Below the pieces are notes generated by a model. It worked only from the letters and a program-made list of their open reading frames with translations, made no database searches and was not told where the DNA came from. From assembly GCA_016794345.1 (NCBI GenBank), contig JAEUKE010000138.1:62001-126000 (forward strand): 64,000 bases of DNA, given 5' to 3'. This stretch comes from Myxococcales bacterium. GTDB taxonomy: Bacteria; Myxococcota_A; Polyangia; Polyangiales; Polyangiaceae. Shown piece by piece: positions 24,881 through 34,600 of the stretch; the stretch's first letter is position 1; every line of letters starts with the position of its first letter. Position numbers and translations under genes: made by a program.

Positions 24881-25150
24881 ATGAAGAAGTCGACCCAAAA
24901 AGCGGTTCTCGCGGCGCTCATCGTGGGCGCAGGCGTCCTCTCGACCACGGTTGCATTCGCGCAGGACGTGAAGTCCGCCGACGCGGAAGGCGGCTACGGC
25001 TACGAGTTCTCGGACGATCCGCTCAATGCGGGTGGCTTCGGCCCCAACGACGCGACGATCCGCGTGCGACCTGGACCGGTGCGGACGACCCTCATTCGTC
25101 CCCGCACCTCGTTCGTGCCGGAGATGCTCAAGTCGGTCGAGAACCTCTAG
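24881..25150 (+). CDS. Small secreted protein in the position of GltF
   Basis: An 89-residue protein with a clear signal peptide (MKKSTQKAVLAALIVGAGVL..., cut at AFAQ) and a mature part of about 60 residues rich in Gly, Asp, Pro and Arg (GGYGYEFSDDPLNAGGF, RTTLIRPRTSFVPEMLKSVE). GGAGG lies five bases before ATG 24881. It stands between the GltE-like and GltG-like genes, where M. xanthus has gltF. I cannot confirm homology from sequence alone. The C-terminal LIRPRTSFVPEM stretch looks like a binding motif for a partner. Confidence 0.75.
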   Translation: MKKSTQKAVLAALIVGAGVLSTTVAFAQDVKSADAEGGYGYEFSDDPLNAGGFGPNDATIRVRPGPVRTTLIRPRTSFVPEMLKSVENL

Positions 25151-25187
25151 TTTCAAGGACTCGGCGCGTTTTCTTCCAAGCCGCTTC

Positions 25188-25210
25188 GAGCGGGGCCGAA
25201 AGCCCCGCTC
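25188..25210 (+). terminator. GAGCGGGGC hairpin after the small secreted gene
   Basis: Perfect 9-bp stem GAGCGGGGC/GCCCCGCTC with a CGAAA loop, 38 bases past the stop. Same stem family as 7623-7658 and 40247-40272. There is no T-run, so it may attenuate rather than end transcription into the FHA gene. Confidence 0.55.
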
Positions 25211-25304
25211 GACGGAACAGGGAGGAGCCGCTCAACGCGACAGGCTTCATTGACCTGGCGGAGTCCGCAAGCGCTCAAGGCTCCAGTCAGGGAAGGCTAG
25301 GAAG

Positions 25305-27368
25305 ATGGAAGGGAAGCAGAAGACCGCTCTCACGTTCGGGCTCTATCAGAACGATTCGCTGATCCGTCGCGAGACGGTGACGCAGGACATCGTCAAGGTC
25401 GGCAAGGACGCGAAGAGCCACCTCCGGGTGGAAGACGAGCTCGCGTCGCGCATGCACGCCGTCATCGAGGTCGCGAGCCCCGAGGACATCACGCTGATCG
25501 ATCTGGGCAACGAGCCCGGAACGCTCGTGAACGGCGCGCGCGTCAACAAGTGCAAGATCGGCGTCGGCGATCAGATCCAGATCGGCGGAACGAAGATCGT
25601 GCTCGAGCGCGCCGAGCCGGTGGCCGTCGCGGCCGCCGCCGCTCCCTCGCAGCCTCCGGCCGCTGCCGCAGCGCCTGCTGCCGCCTCGCCGTTCGGTGGT
25701 GCCAATCCCTTCGGCGCGCCGGCGGCTGCGCCTTCTTCCAGCCCGTTTGGTGACGCAAACCCGTTCGGCGCGCCTGCGGCGAACCCGTTTGCTGCCGCCT
25801 CGGCGAGCCCGTTCGGCGAGGTCGCGAGCCCGTTTGCTCCGGCCCATGTCGACGAGGTCCCCGCGGACGCGCCGGAAGGCTCCTACACCTACCAGATGAT
25901 CAAGGCCGCACCCCCCGTTCCGACCGAGGAGGTCGAGAGCGCGGCGACGAGCGTCGAGGTCATGGTCCTCTGGGATCAGTCGGTTCTCCACGTCGCTCAC
26001 CTCACCCCGCCGCGTTCATTCTACGTCGGCGAGGAAGAGGGGCGGAACGTCGGCTGCGACTACTTCGTTCCTGCCGAGAAGCTCGGCACGACGCGCGCGC
26101 CGGTCGTCCTCGCGGACGCGAACACGGTGAACGTCGTCCTGCTGCCCCGCGCGACGGGGACAATCGAGATTGGTGGTCAAACGATGTCGCTGCAGGATGC
26201 GATCGCGGGCGGCCGCACGCAGCCCTGCGCGGAGCTCTCGGGCGCTCACCAGATGCCGCTCCCCTCGGGTGGCAAGGCGCGCATCATCCTCGACAACGGC
26301 CTCACCTTCCAGGTGCAGACCACCAACGCGGGCCGCGTCGTCGCGGGCCACGTGAAGGTGGAAGGCGCGCCGATCGCGTTCTGGGGCCTCTCGGCCCTCG
26401 TCCACGGCGGCCTGCTCGCCGCGATGTTCTTCTTCATGCCGCAGCTCTCGGGCACCGACGAGGGCGACATGGACTCCGATCAGGCCAAGCTCCTCGCGCA
26501 GATGCTCCAGGCGGCTGCCGAGAAGGAGCAGGAAGAGAAGGAGACCGAGGTCGTCCAGGAAGAGAACGCCGACAACAAAGAGGGCGGAACGGGGACGCGA
26601 GCCAAGGGTGAAGAAGGCTCGATGGGCAACCCGAACACGAAGGCGACGGGCATGCGCTACGGCGTGAAGGGCCCGGCCGACAACGCCGACCCGCACATCG
26701 CCCGCCAGGCCGCTCTCCGCGACGCCATGGAGTTCGGCATGATCGGTCTGCTGAACTCGGGCGCTGGCGGCGACCCGGATGCGCCGACTGCTCCCTGGGG
26801 TCGCGACGACTCGCTCGGCACCGACTCGCTGTCGGCCCGCGGTAACATGTGGGGCGACTCGATCGGCGACTCCTTCGGCGCGGGTGGTCTCGGTCTCTCG
26901 GGTATCGGCGAAGGCGGTGGTGGTCGCGGCGAGGGCATCGGCCTCGGCTCGATCGGCACGCTCGGTCACGGCGCCGGCACCGGCACGGGTCAGGGCTTCG
27001 GCTCGGGCTCGGGGCGGCTCGGTGGCTCGCACCGGACGAAGCCGCCGTCGGTGCGCATGGGCGCCACGAGCGTGAGCGGTCGTCTCCCGCCCGAGGTCAT
27101 CCAGCGTATCGTTCGCCAGAACTTCGGCCGCTTCCGTCTCTGCTACGAGAACGGTCTGCGCAACAACCCGAACCTCACGGGCCGCGTCTCCGTCAGCTTC
27201 GTCATCGGTCGTGACGGCTCTGTAGGCAGCGTGAGCGGCGGCGGCGACCTCCCGGACAGCGGCGTCGTCGGGTGCGTGACGAAGGCCTTCTACGGTCTCT
27301 CGTTCCCGCAGCCGGAAGGCGGCGTCGTCAAGGTCAGCTACCCGATCATGTTCGCTCCGGGCGGTTGA
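25305..27368 (+). CDS. gltG: FHA-TM-AgmX/PglI-domain protein, GltG-like
   Basis: A 687-residue inner-membrane protein. The N-terminal FHA domain (about 20-100: VKVGKDAKSHLRVEDELASR, HAVIEV, LIDLGNEPGTLVNGARV) binds phosphothreonine. A Pro/Ala linker with repeats of ANPFGAP/ASPFG type follows (about 112-180), then a second beta domain (230-345), one membrane helix at about 356-379 (AFWGLSALVHGGLLAAMFFF), a Glu/Gln coil, a long Gly-rich spacer (about 480-585), and the TonB-like AgmX/PglI C-terminal domain (PPEVIQRIVRQNFGRFRLCY, GCVTKAFYGLSFPQPEGG). FHA plus AgmX domain is the known layout of M. xanthus PglI/GltG and NfsG, which bridge the cytoplasmic motor to periplasmic parts. ATG 25305 has AGGAAG upstream. 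A strong hairpin with a T-rich tail follows the stop. Confidence 0.88.
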   Translation: MEGKQKTALTFGLYQNDSLIRRETVTQDIVKVGKDAKSHLRVEDELASRMHAVIEVASPEDITLIDLGNEPGTLVNGARVNKCKIGVGDQIQIGGTKIVLERAEPVAVAAAAAPSQPPAAAAAPAAASPFGGANPFGAPAAAPSSSPFGDANPFGAPAANPFAAASASPFGEVASPFAPAHVDEVPADAPEGSYTYQMIKAAPPVPTEEVESAATSVEVMVLWDQSVLHVAHLTPPRSFYVGEEEGRNVGCDYFVPAEKLGTTRAPVVLADANTVNVVLLPRATGTIEIGGQTMSLQDAIAGGRTQPCAELSGAHQMPLPSGGKARIILDNGLTFQVQTTNAGRVVAGHVKVEGAPIAFWGLSALVHGGLLAAMFFFMPQLSGTDEGDMDSDQAKLLAQMLQAAAEKEQEEKETEVVQEENADNKEGGTGTRAKGEEGSMGNPNTKATGMRYGVKGPADNADPHIARQAALRDAMEFGMIGLLNSGAGGDPDAPTAPWGRDDSLGTDSLSARGNMWGDSIGDSFGAGGLGLSGIGEGGGGRGEGIGLGSIGTLGHGAGTGTGQGFGSGSGRLGGSHRTKPPSVRMGATSVSGRLPPEVIQRIVRQNFGRFRLCYENGLRNNPNLTGRVSVSFVIGRDGSVGSVSGGGDLPDSGVVGCVTKAFYGLSFPQPEGGVVKVSYPIMFAPGG

Positions 27369-27428
27369 CGGCTCGGCTGGGCTCTCTGCCCGGCCCGTCG
27401 TGCAAAAGCCACGTAGCTCGAAACCAGC

Positions 27429-27470
27429 AGCGCCCGAGTCGCGAGAGCGACCCGGGCGCTTCGTTATTTC
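27429..27470 (+). terminator. Intrinsic terminator after the GltG-like gene
   Basis: AGCGCCCG-a-GTCGC / GCGAC-c-CGGGCGCT, 13 paired bases around a GAGA loop, followed by TCGTTATTTC. It is the most classical terminator in the window and splits the machine cluster into two transcripts. Confidence 0.7.
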
Positions 27471-27544
27471 CCGGCTCAGTCGGCGAGCGGAGTCGTCCGT
27501 GCCGAGGCCGTGAGCTTTCGAGAAGATCGCCTGCTGCACAACGC

Positions 27545-27574
27545 TGGACTTGGCCGGGCGAAGCCTCCTATTCT
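27545..27574 (+). promoter_or_regulatory. Weak promoter candidate for the TPR lipoprotein and giant TPR genes
   Basis: TGGACT (27545-27550), 18-base spacer, TATTCT (27569-27574). Four of six matches in each box. Its position after a strong terminator makes a promoter here likely, even if this exact choice is uncertain. Confidence 0.35.
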
Positions 27575-27701
27575 CGCCGGGCTTACTCGAACACTTTCGC
27601 GTGGCTCTTAAACGCTTTGCCTGTCGCGCTGACGTCTCGCGCGCCCGGCGCGCTCGCCACAGCTGTCCTCACCATCACCTGAAAAAGAGAGAGCGGTCTC
27701 G

Positions 27702-28640
27702 ATGACACTTCAGAAGGTCCTGCGTCCTCTGCTCGTGGCCACGTTGCTTGCGTCGACCACGCTCACGGTCGGATGCAACCGCAACCGTCAGGATGCGATC
27801 CTCCGCGCCAACGAGGCCGACAAGTTGCGCAAGGCCGATCGCGAAGGCGCGATCGCGAAGCTGGAGGAGGCGACGCGCCTCGACCCGAGCAACCATCACA
27901 TTTGGTACAAGCTCTCCGCCGTCTACCGCGAGAAGGAAGACTGGCCGAAGATGGCCGAGGCTCTCGGGAACGCGATCGCGGCGGACGAGAAGACCAAAGA
28001 CGATGGGAACTGGGCCACCTACTACGCGGAGCGCGGCTACGCGCTCGAGCAGCAAGCGAAGAAGGACAAGGCGAAGTACGAGGACGCGAAGGCGCCGTAC
28101 CTCAAGTGCATCGAGCTCGACGCCAACTACGGCGATTGTTACCACCAGCTCGGCAACGTCTACCTGTGGACGGACGACGAGCAGAAATCCCTCGAGTACT
28201 ACACGAAGGCGATCGAGCACGATCCGAAGGAGATCCGCTACTACGCGCCGCTCGCCGATCTGTACCTCGCGCTCGGCTACACGAAGGAAGCCGAGGCCGT
28301 GCTGAAAGAGGGCAAGGCGCAGGCGGCTCCGAACGACAAGCTGCTCTGGGGCATCCACGTCCGCATGGCCGAGGTCCTCATGGATCGCGGCGACATGCAG
28401 AGCGCGGCTACCGAGCTCGAGGCGGCCAAGGCGATCCCGACAGGGGAGGGGCCCGAGTCGATCCTGATCCTCTACAGCTTGGGCGGGGTGTACGCGGAGC
28501 TCAACCGCAATCAGGAAGCGAAGGAGCTCTTGAAAGGCTTCTATCTTCGTGCCTGTCGCGGAGCGAAAGCCAAGGACTTCGTGAACGAGTGTGAGGTCGC
28601 CAAGACGCGCGTCGTTGCGCTCGGTGGCACCCTGCAGTGA
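27702..28640 (+). CDS. TPR lipoprotein preceding the giant TPR gene
   Basis: A 312-residue lipoprotein with lipobox LTVGC after a hydrophobic leader (LVATLLASTT), then TPR motifs over almost the whole length (AIAKLEEATRLDPSNHHIWY, CYHQLGNVYLWTDDEQKSLE, YYAPLADLYLALGYTKEAEA, LYSLGGVYAELNRNQEAKEL). Asn after the lipobox Cys fits outer-membrane sorting. It lies 57 bases before the 3841-residue TPR gene and is probably co-transcribed with it. In M. xanthus gltH lies between gltG and gltI; GltH has been described there as an outer-membrane protein, and I cannot say that this TPR lipoprotein is its ortholog. PilW-type or BamD-type assembly roles are other possibilities. Confidence 0.8.
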   Translation: MTLQKVLRPLLVATLLASTTLTVGCNRNRQDAILRANEADKLRKADREGAIAKLEEATRLDPSNHHIWYKLSAVYREKEDWPKMAEALGNAIAADEKTKDDGNWATYYAERGYALEQQAKKDKAKYEDAKAPYLKCIELDANYGDCYHQLGNVYLWTDDEQKSLEYYTKAIEHDPKEIRYYAPLADLYLALGYTKEAEAVLKEGKAQAAPNDKLLWGIHVRMAEVLMDRGDMQSAATELEAAKAIPTGEGPESILILYSLGGVYAELNRNQEAKELLKGFYLRACRGAKAKDFVNECEVAKTRVVALGGTLQ

Positions 28641-28697
28641 CCGTCCTGGTACCGTCTTTCTCGTGCGTGACGCTCTCCGAGTGAGGGCCGAGGAAAC

Positions 28698-31600
28698 ATG
28701 GATCTAGCGCAGCGGCTGAGTCTTCTCGAATCGGTTCACGACTGGCACACCCTCGCGGAGGAGCTCGAAAAAGCGATCTCCTCCGAGAGCGATGCCAACA
28801 TCAAGGCGGCGCATCACCTCAAGCTCGGAATGGTGCTAGAGGAGCGGTTCCTGCAGGGTGTGAAGGCCCTGAAGCATTTCCAGGACGCCTACAAACTGAG
28901 CCCTTCGCTCGTCGAAGCGCTCGAGCGCGCTCGCGGGATCTACTGGGAGCTCGGCAAGACGCCGATGGTCCAGAAGCTCCTCGACATCGAGCTCCGGACC
29001 ATCACGGAGGGACCGGAGGCGGTCGCTCTGCTCGTGGAGCTCGGGGACGTGCTCTACGACGCCGGTGACATCGAGCGCGCGACCGCGACATACGCGCGCG
29101 CGCTCGGCGTCTCCAACGGTCAGAGCGACGACGCCCGCGCCGGCCTGGCGGACACACAGGTCGACGAGACGTCGTGGACCGGTCACGTGAGCGAGCTGGT
29201 CTCGCAGGCCCAGTCGCAGGACGGCCCCGAGGCTTGCCGCACCTATCTCCGGGCAGCGCGGATCGCGCGGCGGTTCGGCGGAGAGGCGGACGGGCTCTTC
29301 GCGAAGGCGTACGACGCGAACCCGCTCGATCGTCAGGCCGCAGCCCTCTTCGAGGGCCTGCTCGCCGGCGAACATGCCGCCCAGCTCGAGCAGACGCAGC
29401 TCGCTTACCTCGACAGCCTCACGTCGCGCGGCCGAGCCGTCGCCGCGTTCCGTTTCGGCGCTCGTTGGGCGACGCGCCACCAGAGCCTAGAGATCGGCGC
29501 GAAGTTCCTGGAAGACGCCCTCGGGCACGATCCTCACCTCGACGCTGCTCTGAGCTTCCTGCGCGACCTCTGGGGAACGCGCGACAGCAACTGGGATCGC
29601 GCGCTCGGCATCGCAGAGAAGGCCGCGAGCGCCGGCAATCCGTCCCCGTTCGCCGTCGCCCAGTCGGGCCTCATCGCGTGGCGCCAGCTGGGCAACCTCA
29701 TGCGCGCGCGCGACTGGTTCGGCAAGCTCATCACCGTCGCGCCCGACCATCCGGCCATCGCCGCTTTCGAGCAGCAGATCGGTGAGCCCATCGGCGCTGC
29801 GCCCGCGCAGCCGATCGTCGCGCCGCTCCCGTCCGCAGCTCCGCCGCCCGTGGCGGAGCCGGAAGAGGCTGCCGCGGAGCCCGCTGCCGAAGCGCCGCCA
29901 GCGGAGGACACCGAGCTCGCCGCCGAGCCGACCGTCGCCGAAGAGCCCGAGGCTGCGCACGCGGAGCCGGCCGCCGAGCCTGCGCACGCGGACGCCCCCG
30001 CGGAGGTCACACACGCAGCCGAGCCCGCACACGCGGCCGAGCCCGCACACGCGGCCGAGCCCGCACACGCGGCCGAGCCCGTTCAGGCCGCGTCGGCGCC
30101 CAAGCCTGCGCCCACGCTCGGCGACCCCGCCAAGGTGGCGGAGCTCCGGCAGAAGCTGGAGAAGCTCCAGGCCGCGAAGCGCATGACGGAGTACGTCAAG
30201 ACGCTCGTGGAGCTGGCGGACGCCGTGGACGACGCCGACGAGAAGGTCGCGCTCTACCTCGAGGCCGCGGACCTCTACACGACCAAGTTCCCGAACGCCG
30301 CCGAGGCGGTGAAGTGCTTCGAGCACGTCCTGGCGATCGACGAGAACAACCAGGCGGCGATCGAGCACCTGCGCGCCACGTACGAGAAGCGGCGCGACTG
30401 GGAGAAGCTGATCGGCCTCATGCGTCGCGAGGCCGCCGCGCTGCCCTACGGCCCCGATCGCAGCAGCAAGTTCCTCGAGATCGCGCGCCTCGCCAACGAG
30501 CGCGTCAAGAAGCCGGAGGTTTGCATCGACCTCTGGAACGAGGTCGTGGAGAGCGATCCCGAGAACCCGGAGGCGCTCGGCGCGCTGGCGGGCCTCTACG
30601 AGCGCTCCAAGGAGTGGAGCAAGCTCGCCGAGGTGCTCGAGCGCCAGGCGGATGTCGCGCCCGACGAGGCGACCTACAAGAAGCTCGGTCAGCTCTACGG
30701 CGATCGCCTCAACGACGATCAGAAGGCCGTCGACGCGTGGCGGAAGCTCCTCGCGATGAACCCGACCGAGCGCACGGCCCAAGAGGCGCTCAAGAAGAAG
30801 TACATCGCGCTCGGGCAGTGGGACGACCTCGAGGTCTTCTACGCCGAGAGCGGCAAGTGGGACGAGTTCATCCGGTTGCTCGAGGCGCAAGAGAGCAAGG
30901 AGACCGACGAGAAGGCGAAGATCTCGCTCCTCGTGAAGACGGCTCAGCTCTGGGTCACGCAGAAGGGCAAGCTCGACCGCGCCGCGCGCGCCTACGAGAA
31001 GGTCCTCACCCTCGACCCGCAGCACCTCGGCGCCGCCGAGGCGCTGATCCCGATCTACCAACAAGCGAACAACCCGAAGGGGCTCGCCTCGGCGATCGAG
31101 GTGAAGCTGAAGCACGACGTCGACGGCGAGGAGCGCCTCACGCTGCTGCGCGAGGTCGCGTCCCTCTACGAGACGCGGCTGAAGGAGCCGCAGCGGGCGT
31201 TCGAGCGCTACCTCACCGCGTTCGAGGCTGCGCCGCAGGACCCGCAGTGCGTCGAGGACGTGGAGCGCGCGGCCCGCGCGACCTCCGGCTGGGAGGATCT
31301 CGTCGCGGCGTACCGCAACACGATCGCTGGAGCTCAAACGAATCGTGACGCGGAACTCGAGGTGGCCCTGCGGCTGCGCCTCGGCCGCGTCCTGGTGGAC
31401 GAGGTCCAGCGGATCGACGACGCGCTCGAGCAGTTCCGCGCCGTCTACGACGCGGACGGCGAGAACGACACGGCCATCGCCGCCCTCGAGCGGCTCTACC
31501 GGGACACGGGGCGCCACACCGATCTTCTCGGGATCTACGAGAAGAAGCGCGACCTCGCCGAGACCGACGCGCGCCGCGAGATCCTGTTCTCGATCGCGGC

Positions 31601-34600
31601 CCTCTACGAAAACGAGCTCAAGAACCCGCGCTCGGCCATCGACACCTACCGCCAGGTGCTCGAGGAGAACGACCGCGAGCCGGCCGCGCTCGCCGCGCTC
31701 GATCGGCTCTACCGCGAGCTCGAGGATTGGGAGCCCTACGTCGAGATCCTCCGCGCGCGGATCGAGATCGACGTCCCCGAGGCCGCGCTCATCGACCTCA
31801 AGTACCGCCTCGGCTCCACGCTCGAGAAGCACCTCAGCGATCCGGCTGGCGCGCTCGAGAATTACCGCGAGATCCTGTTCCTCGATCCGGCGAACGAGCC
31901 GGCGCGCCTGGCGCTCGAGCACCTGCTCGAGAACCCGGAGCTGCGGGCGGAGACCGCGGCCATCCTGCAGGAGATCTACGAGGCTCGTGGCGACTGGGCG
32001 AAGCTGGTCGGCGCGCTCGAGATCCTCGCAGAGACCGAGACCGACTCGTCGCGGCGTGTGGCCTTGCTCCGCAAGGTCGCGCGCGTGTGCGCCGAGAACC
32101 TCGAGGACTCGAGCAAGGCGATCGATGCGCAGGCTCGCGCGCTCAAGGAAGATCCGTCCAGCGCGGACGCACGCCTCGAGCTCGAGCAGCTCGCGGAGCA
32201 GGCGGGTGCTTGGGACAAGCTCGACCAGATCCTCTCGCAGATCGCAGAGACGCTCGAGGATCCGCAGCTCGCCCGCGCCTACTGGATGCGCCTCGCGAGC
32301 ATCCACGAGCGCCTCGGCAAGATCGACGACGCCGCCCAGGGCTACCAGAAGGTGCTCGGGATCGACGCTGCCGACTCGGGCGCGCTCGCCGCGATGGACG
32401 CGCTCTACCGGCGCACCGAGCGCTGGGAGGATCTGATCGGCGTCTTCCGGCGCCGGATCGATCTCGAGGAGGACGTGGGCCAGCGCGAGGCGCTCTACGG
32501 CCAGATGGCCTCCGTCTACGAAGAGAAGCTCGGCCGTCCCGACGACGCCATCGCGGCTTACCGCGAGGTGCTCGGCCTGGAGCCGACGAGCATGCTCGCG
32601 CTCGGCGCTCTCGACGGCCTCTTCAGCCGGCAGGGCAAGTGGGAGGAGCTGGCCGAGAACCTCGAAGCGCAGCTCGGCCTCGCCGAGTCGGAAGAGGACC
32701 AGACTCGCCTCATGCTGCGGCTCGCCGATCTACGCGAGACGAAGATGGGTCAGGTGGAGACGGCGATCGACATCCACCGGCAGGTGCTCGAGCGTGAGCC
32801 CGACAACGAGGCAGCCCTCGCTTCGCTCGAGCGCCTCGGCCAGCTGCCCGATCACGAGCTGACGATCGCCGATATCCTCGAGCCGCTCTACCGCCAGTCC
32901 GGCGATTGGCAGCGCCTCGTGGGCGTCTACGAGGTGCAGGTCCGGCGCAGCGACGATCCGAACCGCCGCGTCGAGCTCCTCCATCAGATCTCCTCGCTCT
33001 ACGAGGACGCCGGCGGAGACCTCGACTCGGCGTTCAGCACGATGGCGCGCGCGTTGGCCGAGGACCCCACGTCCGACGCGACGAAAGACGGGCTCGACAG
33101 GCTCGCCCGCGCCACGGGGCGATTCCAGGAGCTCGCGCGGGTCTACGAGGACCGCGCGGCCGCTCAGATGACCGGCGAGAGCGAGGACCCCGACGCGACG
33201 GCGGTGACGGACCCGACCGTGGCCGTCGACCTCTTCACGATGGCGGCCCGTGTCTACGAGGAGGACCTCGGCGCGGTCGACAGCGCCGTCGCCCACTACC
33301 GGCGCGTGCTCGACATCGACCCGATGAACCTCTTCGCGGCCGAGTCGCTCGAGCGGATCTTCCGCACGGCCGAGCGCTACGCGGAGCTCTCCGCTGCGCT
33401 CTCCAAGAAGGCCGAGATCCTCGAGGCGCTCCCCGAGAAGAAGGCCGCGCTCTTCCAGGCGGCCTCCATCGAGGAGGACGTGCTCGAGAGGCCGGAGGCC
33501 GCCACCGGCGTCTACCGCAAGATCCTCGAGCTCGACTCGGAGGACCTCCGCGCGATCGACGCGCTCATCAAGCTCTACCTCTCGCACTCGCGCTGGGCGG
33601 ACCTGCTCGGCGTCTACACGCAGAAGGCCGACCTCGTCGCCGACCACGACGAGAAGAAGAACATCTACTACCAGGTCGGCGCCGTCTACGAGCGCGAGCT
33701 CCGCGACGTGCCCCAGGCCATCGACACCTACAGCCGCATCCTCGAGCTCGATCCGGACGACCTCCAGGCGCTGTCACGCCTCGACGTGCTCTACCAGATG
33801 GCCGAGAACTGGCCGGAGCTCCTCACCATCCTCCAGCACGAGTCCGAGCTGGCGGACGACCCGGCGGAGTCGATCAGCTACCAGTATCGAATCGCCGAGC
33901 TCTACGAGAAGAAGCTCGACGATCTGCCGCGCGCGATCGAGCTCTACCGCGATCTCCTGCAGCAGATGCCCGACCACGCGCCGACGCTCCAGGCCCTCGA
34001 GGGCATCAAGAGCGGCGAGCGCGAGGCGCTCGCGGCCTCGCTCGTCCTCGAGCCCATCTACGACGCCACCGGCGAGTGGAAGCGGCTCGTGAGCGTGCTG
34101 GAGGTGCAGGTCAAACACGCGGAGGACGCGTTCTCGAAGATCGAGCTGCTCCACCGGATCGCCCGGCTCGAAGAGGAGATGGTGGGGGACTACGCGGCGG
34201 CCTTCCAGGTCTACTCGCGCGCCATCTCGCTCGACGTGACGAACGAGGAGTCGCTCTCGAGCTTCGAGCGCCTCGCGATGGCCGTCGGCCGTTGGGCCGA
34301 GGTCGCCGCCCTCTACGACGTCGAGCTCGCCAAGCTCCGCGAGGAGCAGCCCGAGCGCTTCGTCGAGCTCGGCCTCCGGCTCGCGCAGATCTTCGAGACA
34401 CAGCTCGAGGACGTCGACAACGCCATCCAGCGCTACCGGCTGGTGCTCGAGGTCGATCCCGAGAACGCCCAGGCGATAAGCTCCCTCGACCGGCTGCTCG
34501 TCATGACCGAGCGCTGGAGCGAGCTCGTGACCGTGCTCGCGCGCGAGGCGGTCATCGGCGAGACGCCGGACGACATCCTCAACTTCAAGTACCGCCTCGG

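Larger units (their letters stand above)
27369..27701. other. 333-bp intergenic region with terminator and new promoter
   Basis: Between the GltG-like gene and the TPR lipoprotein. It holds the hairpin terminator at 27429-27470 and, after it, a weak promoter candidate at 27545. No open frame with signal or coding bias is seen. Confidence 0.6.

Noticed and set aside
24709..25362. A 217-codon frame across the small secreted gene
   Set aside because: It reads the 89-residue gene out of frame and crosses its promoter and terminator; no ribosome site.
30010..30082. Tandem 18-bp repeats considered as a CRISPR-like array
   Set aside because: There are no spacers; the units are contiguous, in frame and code for HAAEPA in a disordered linker.
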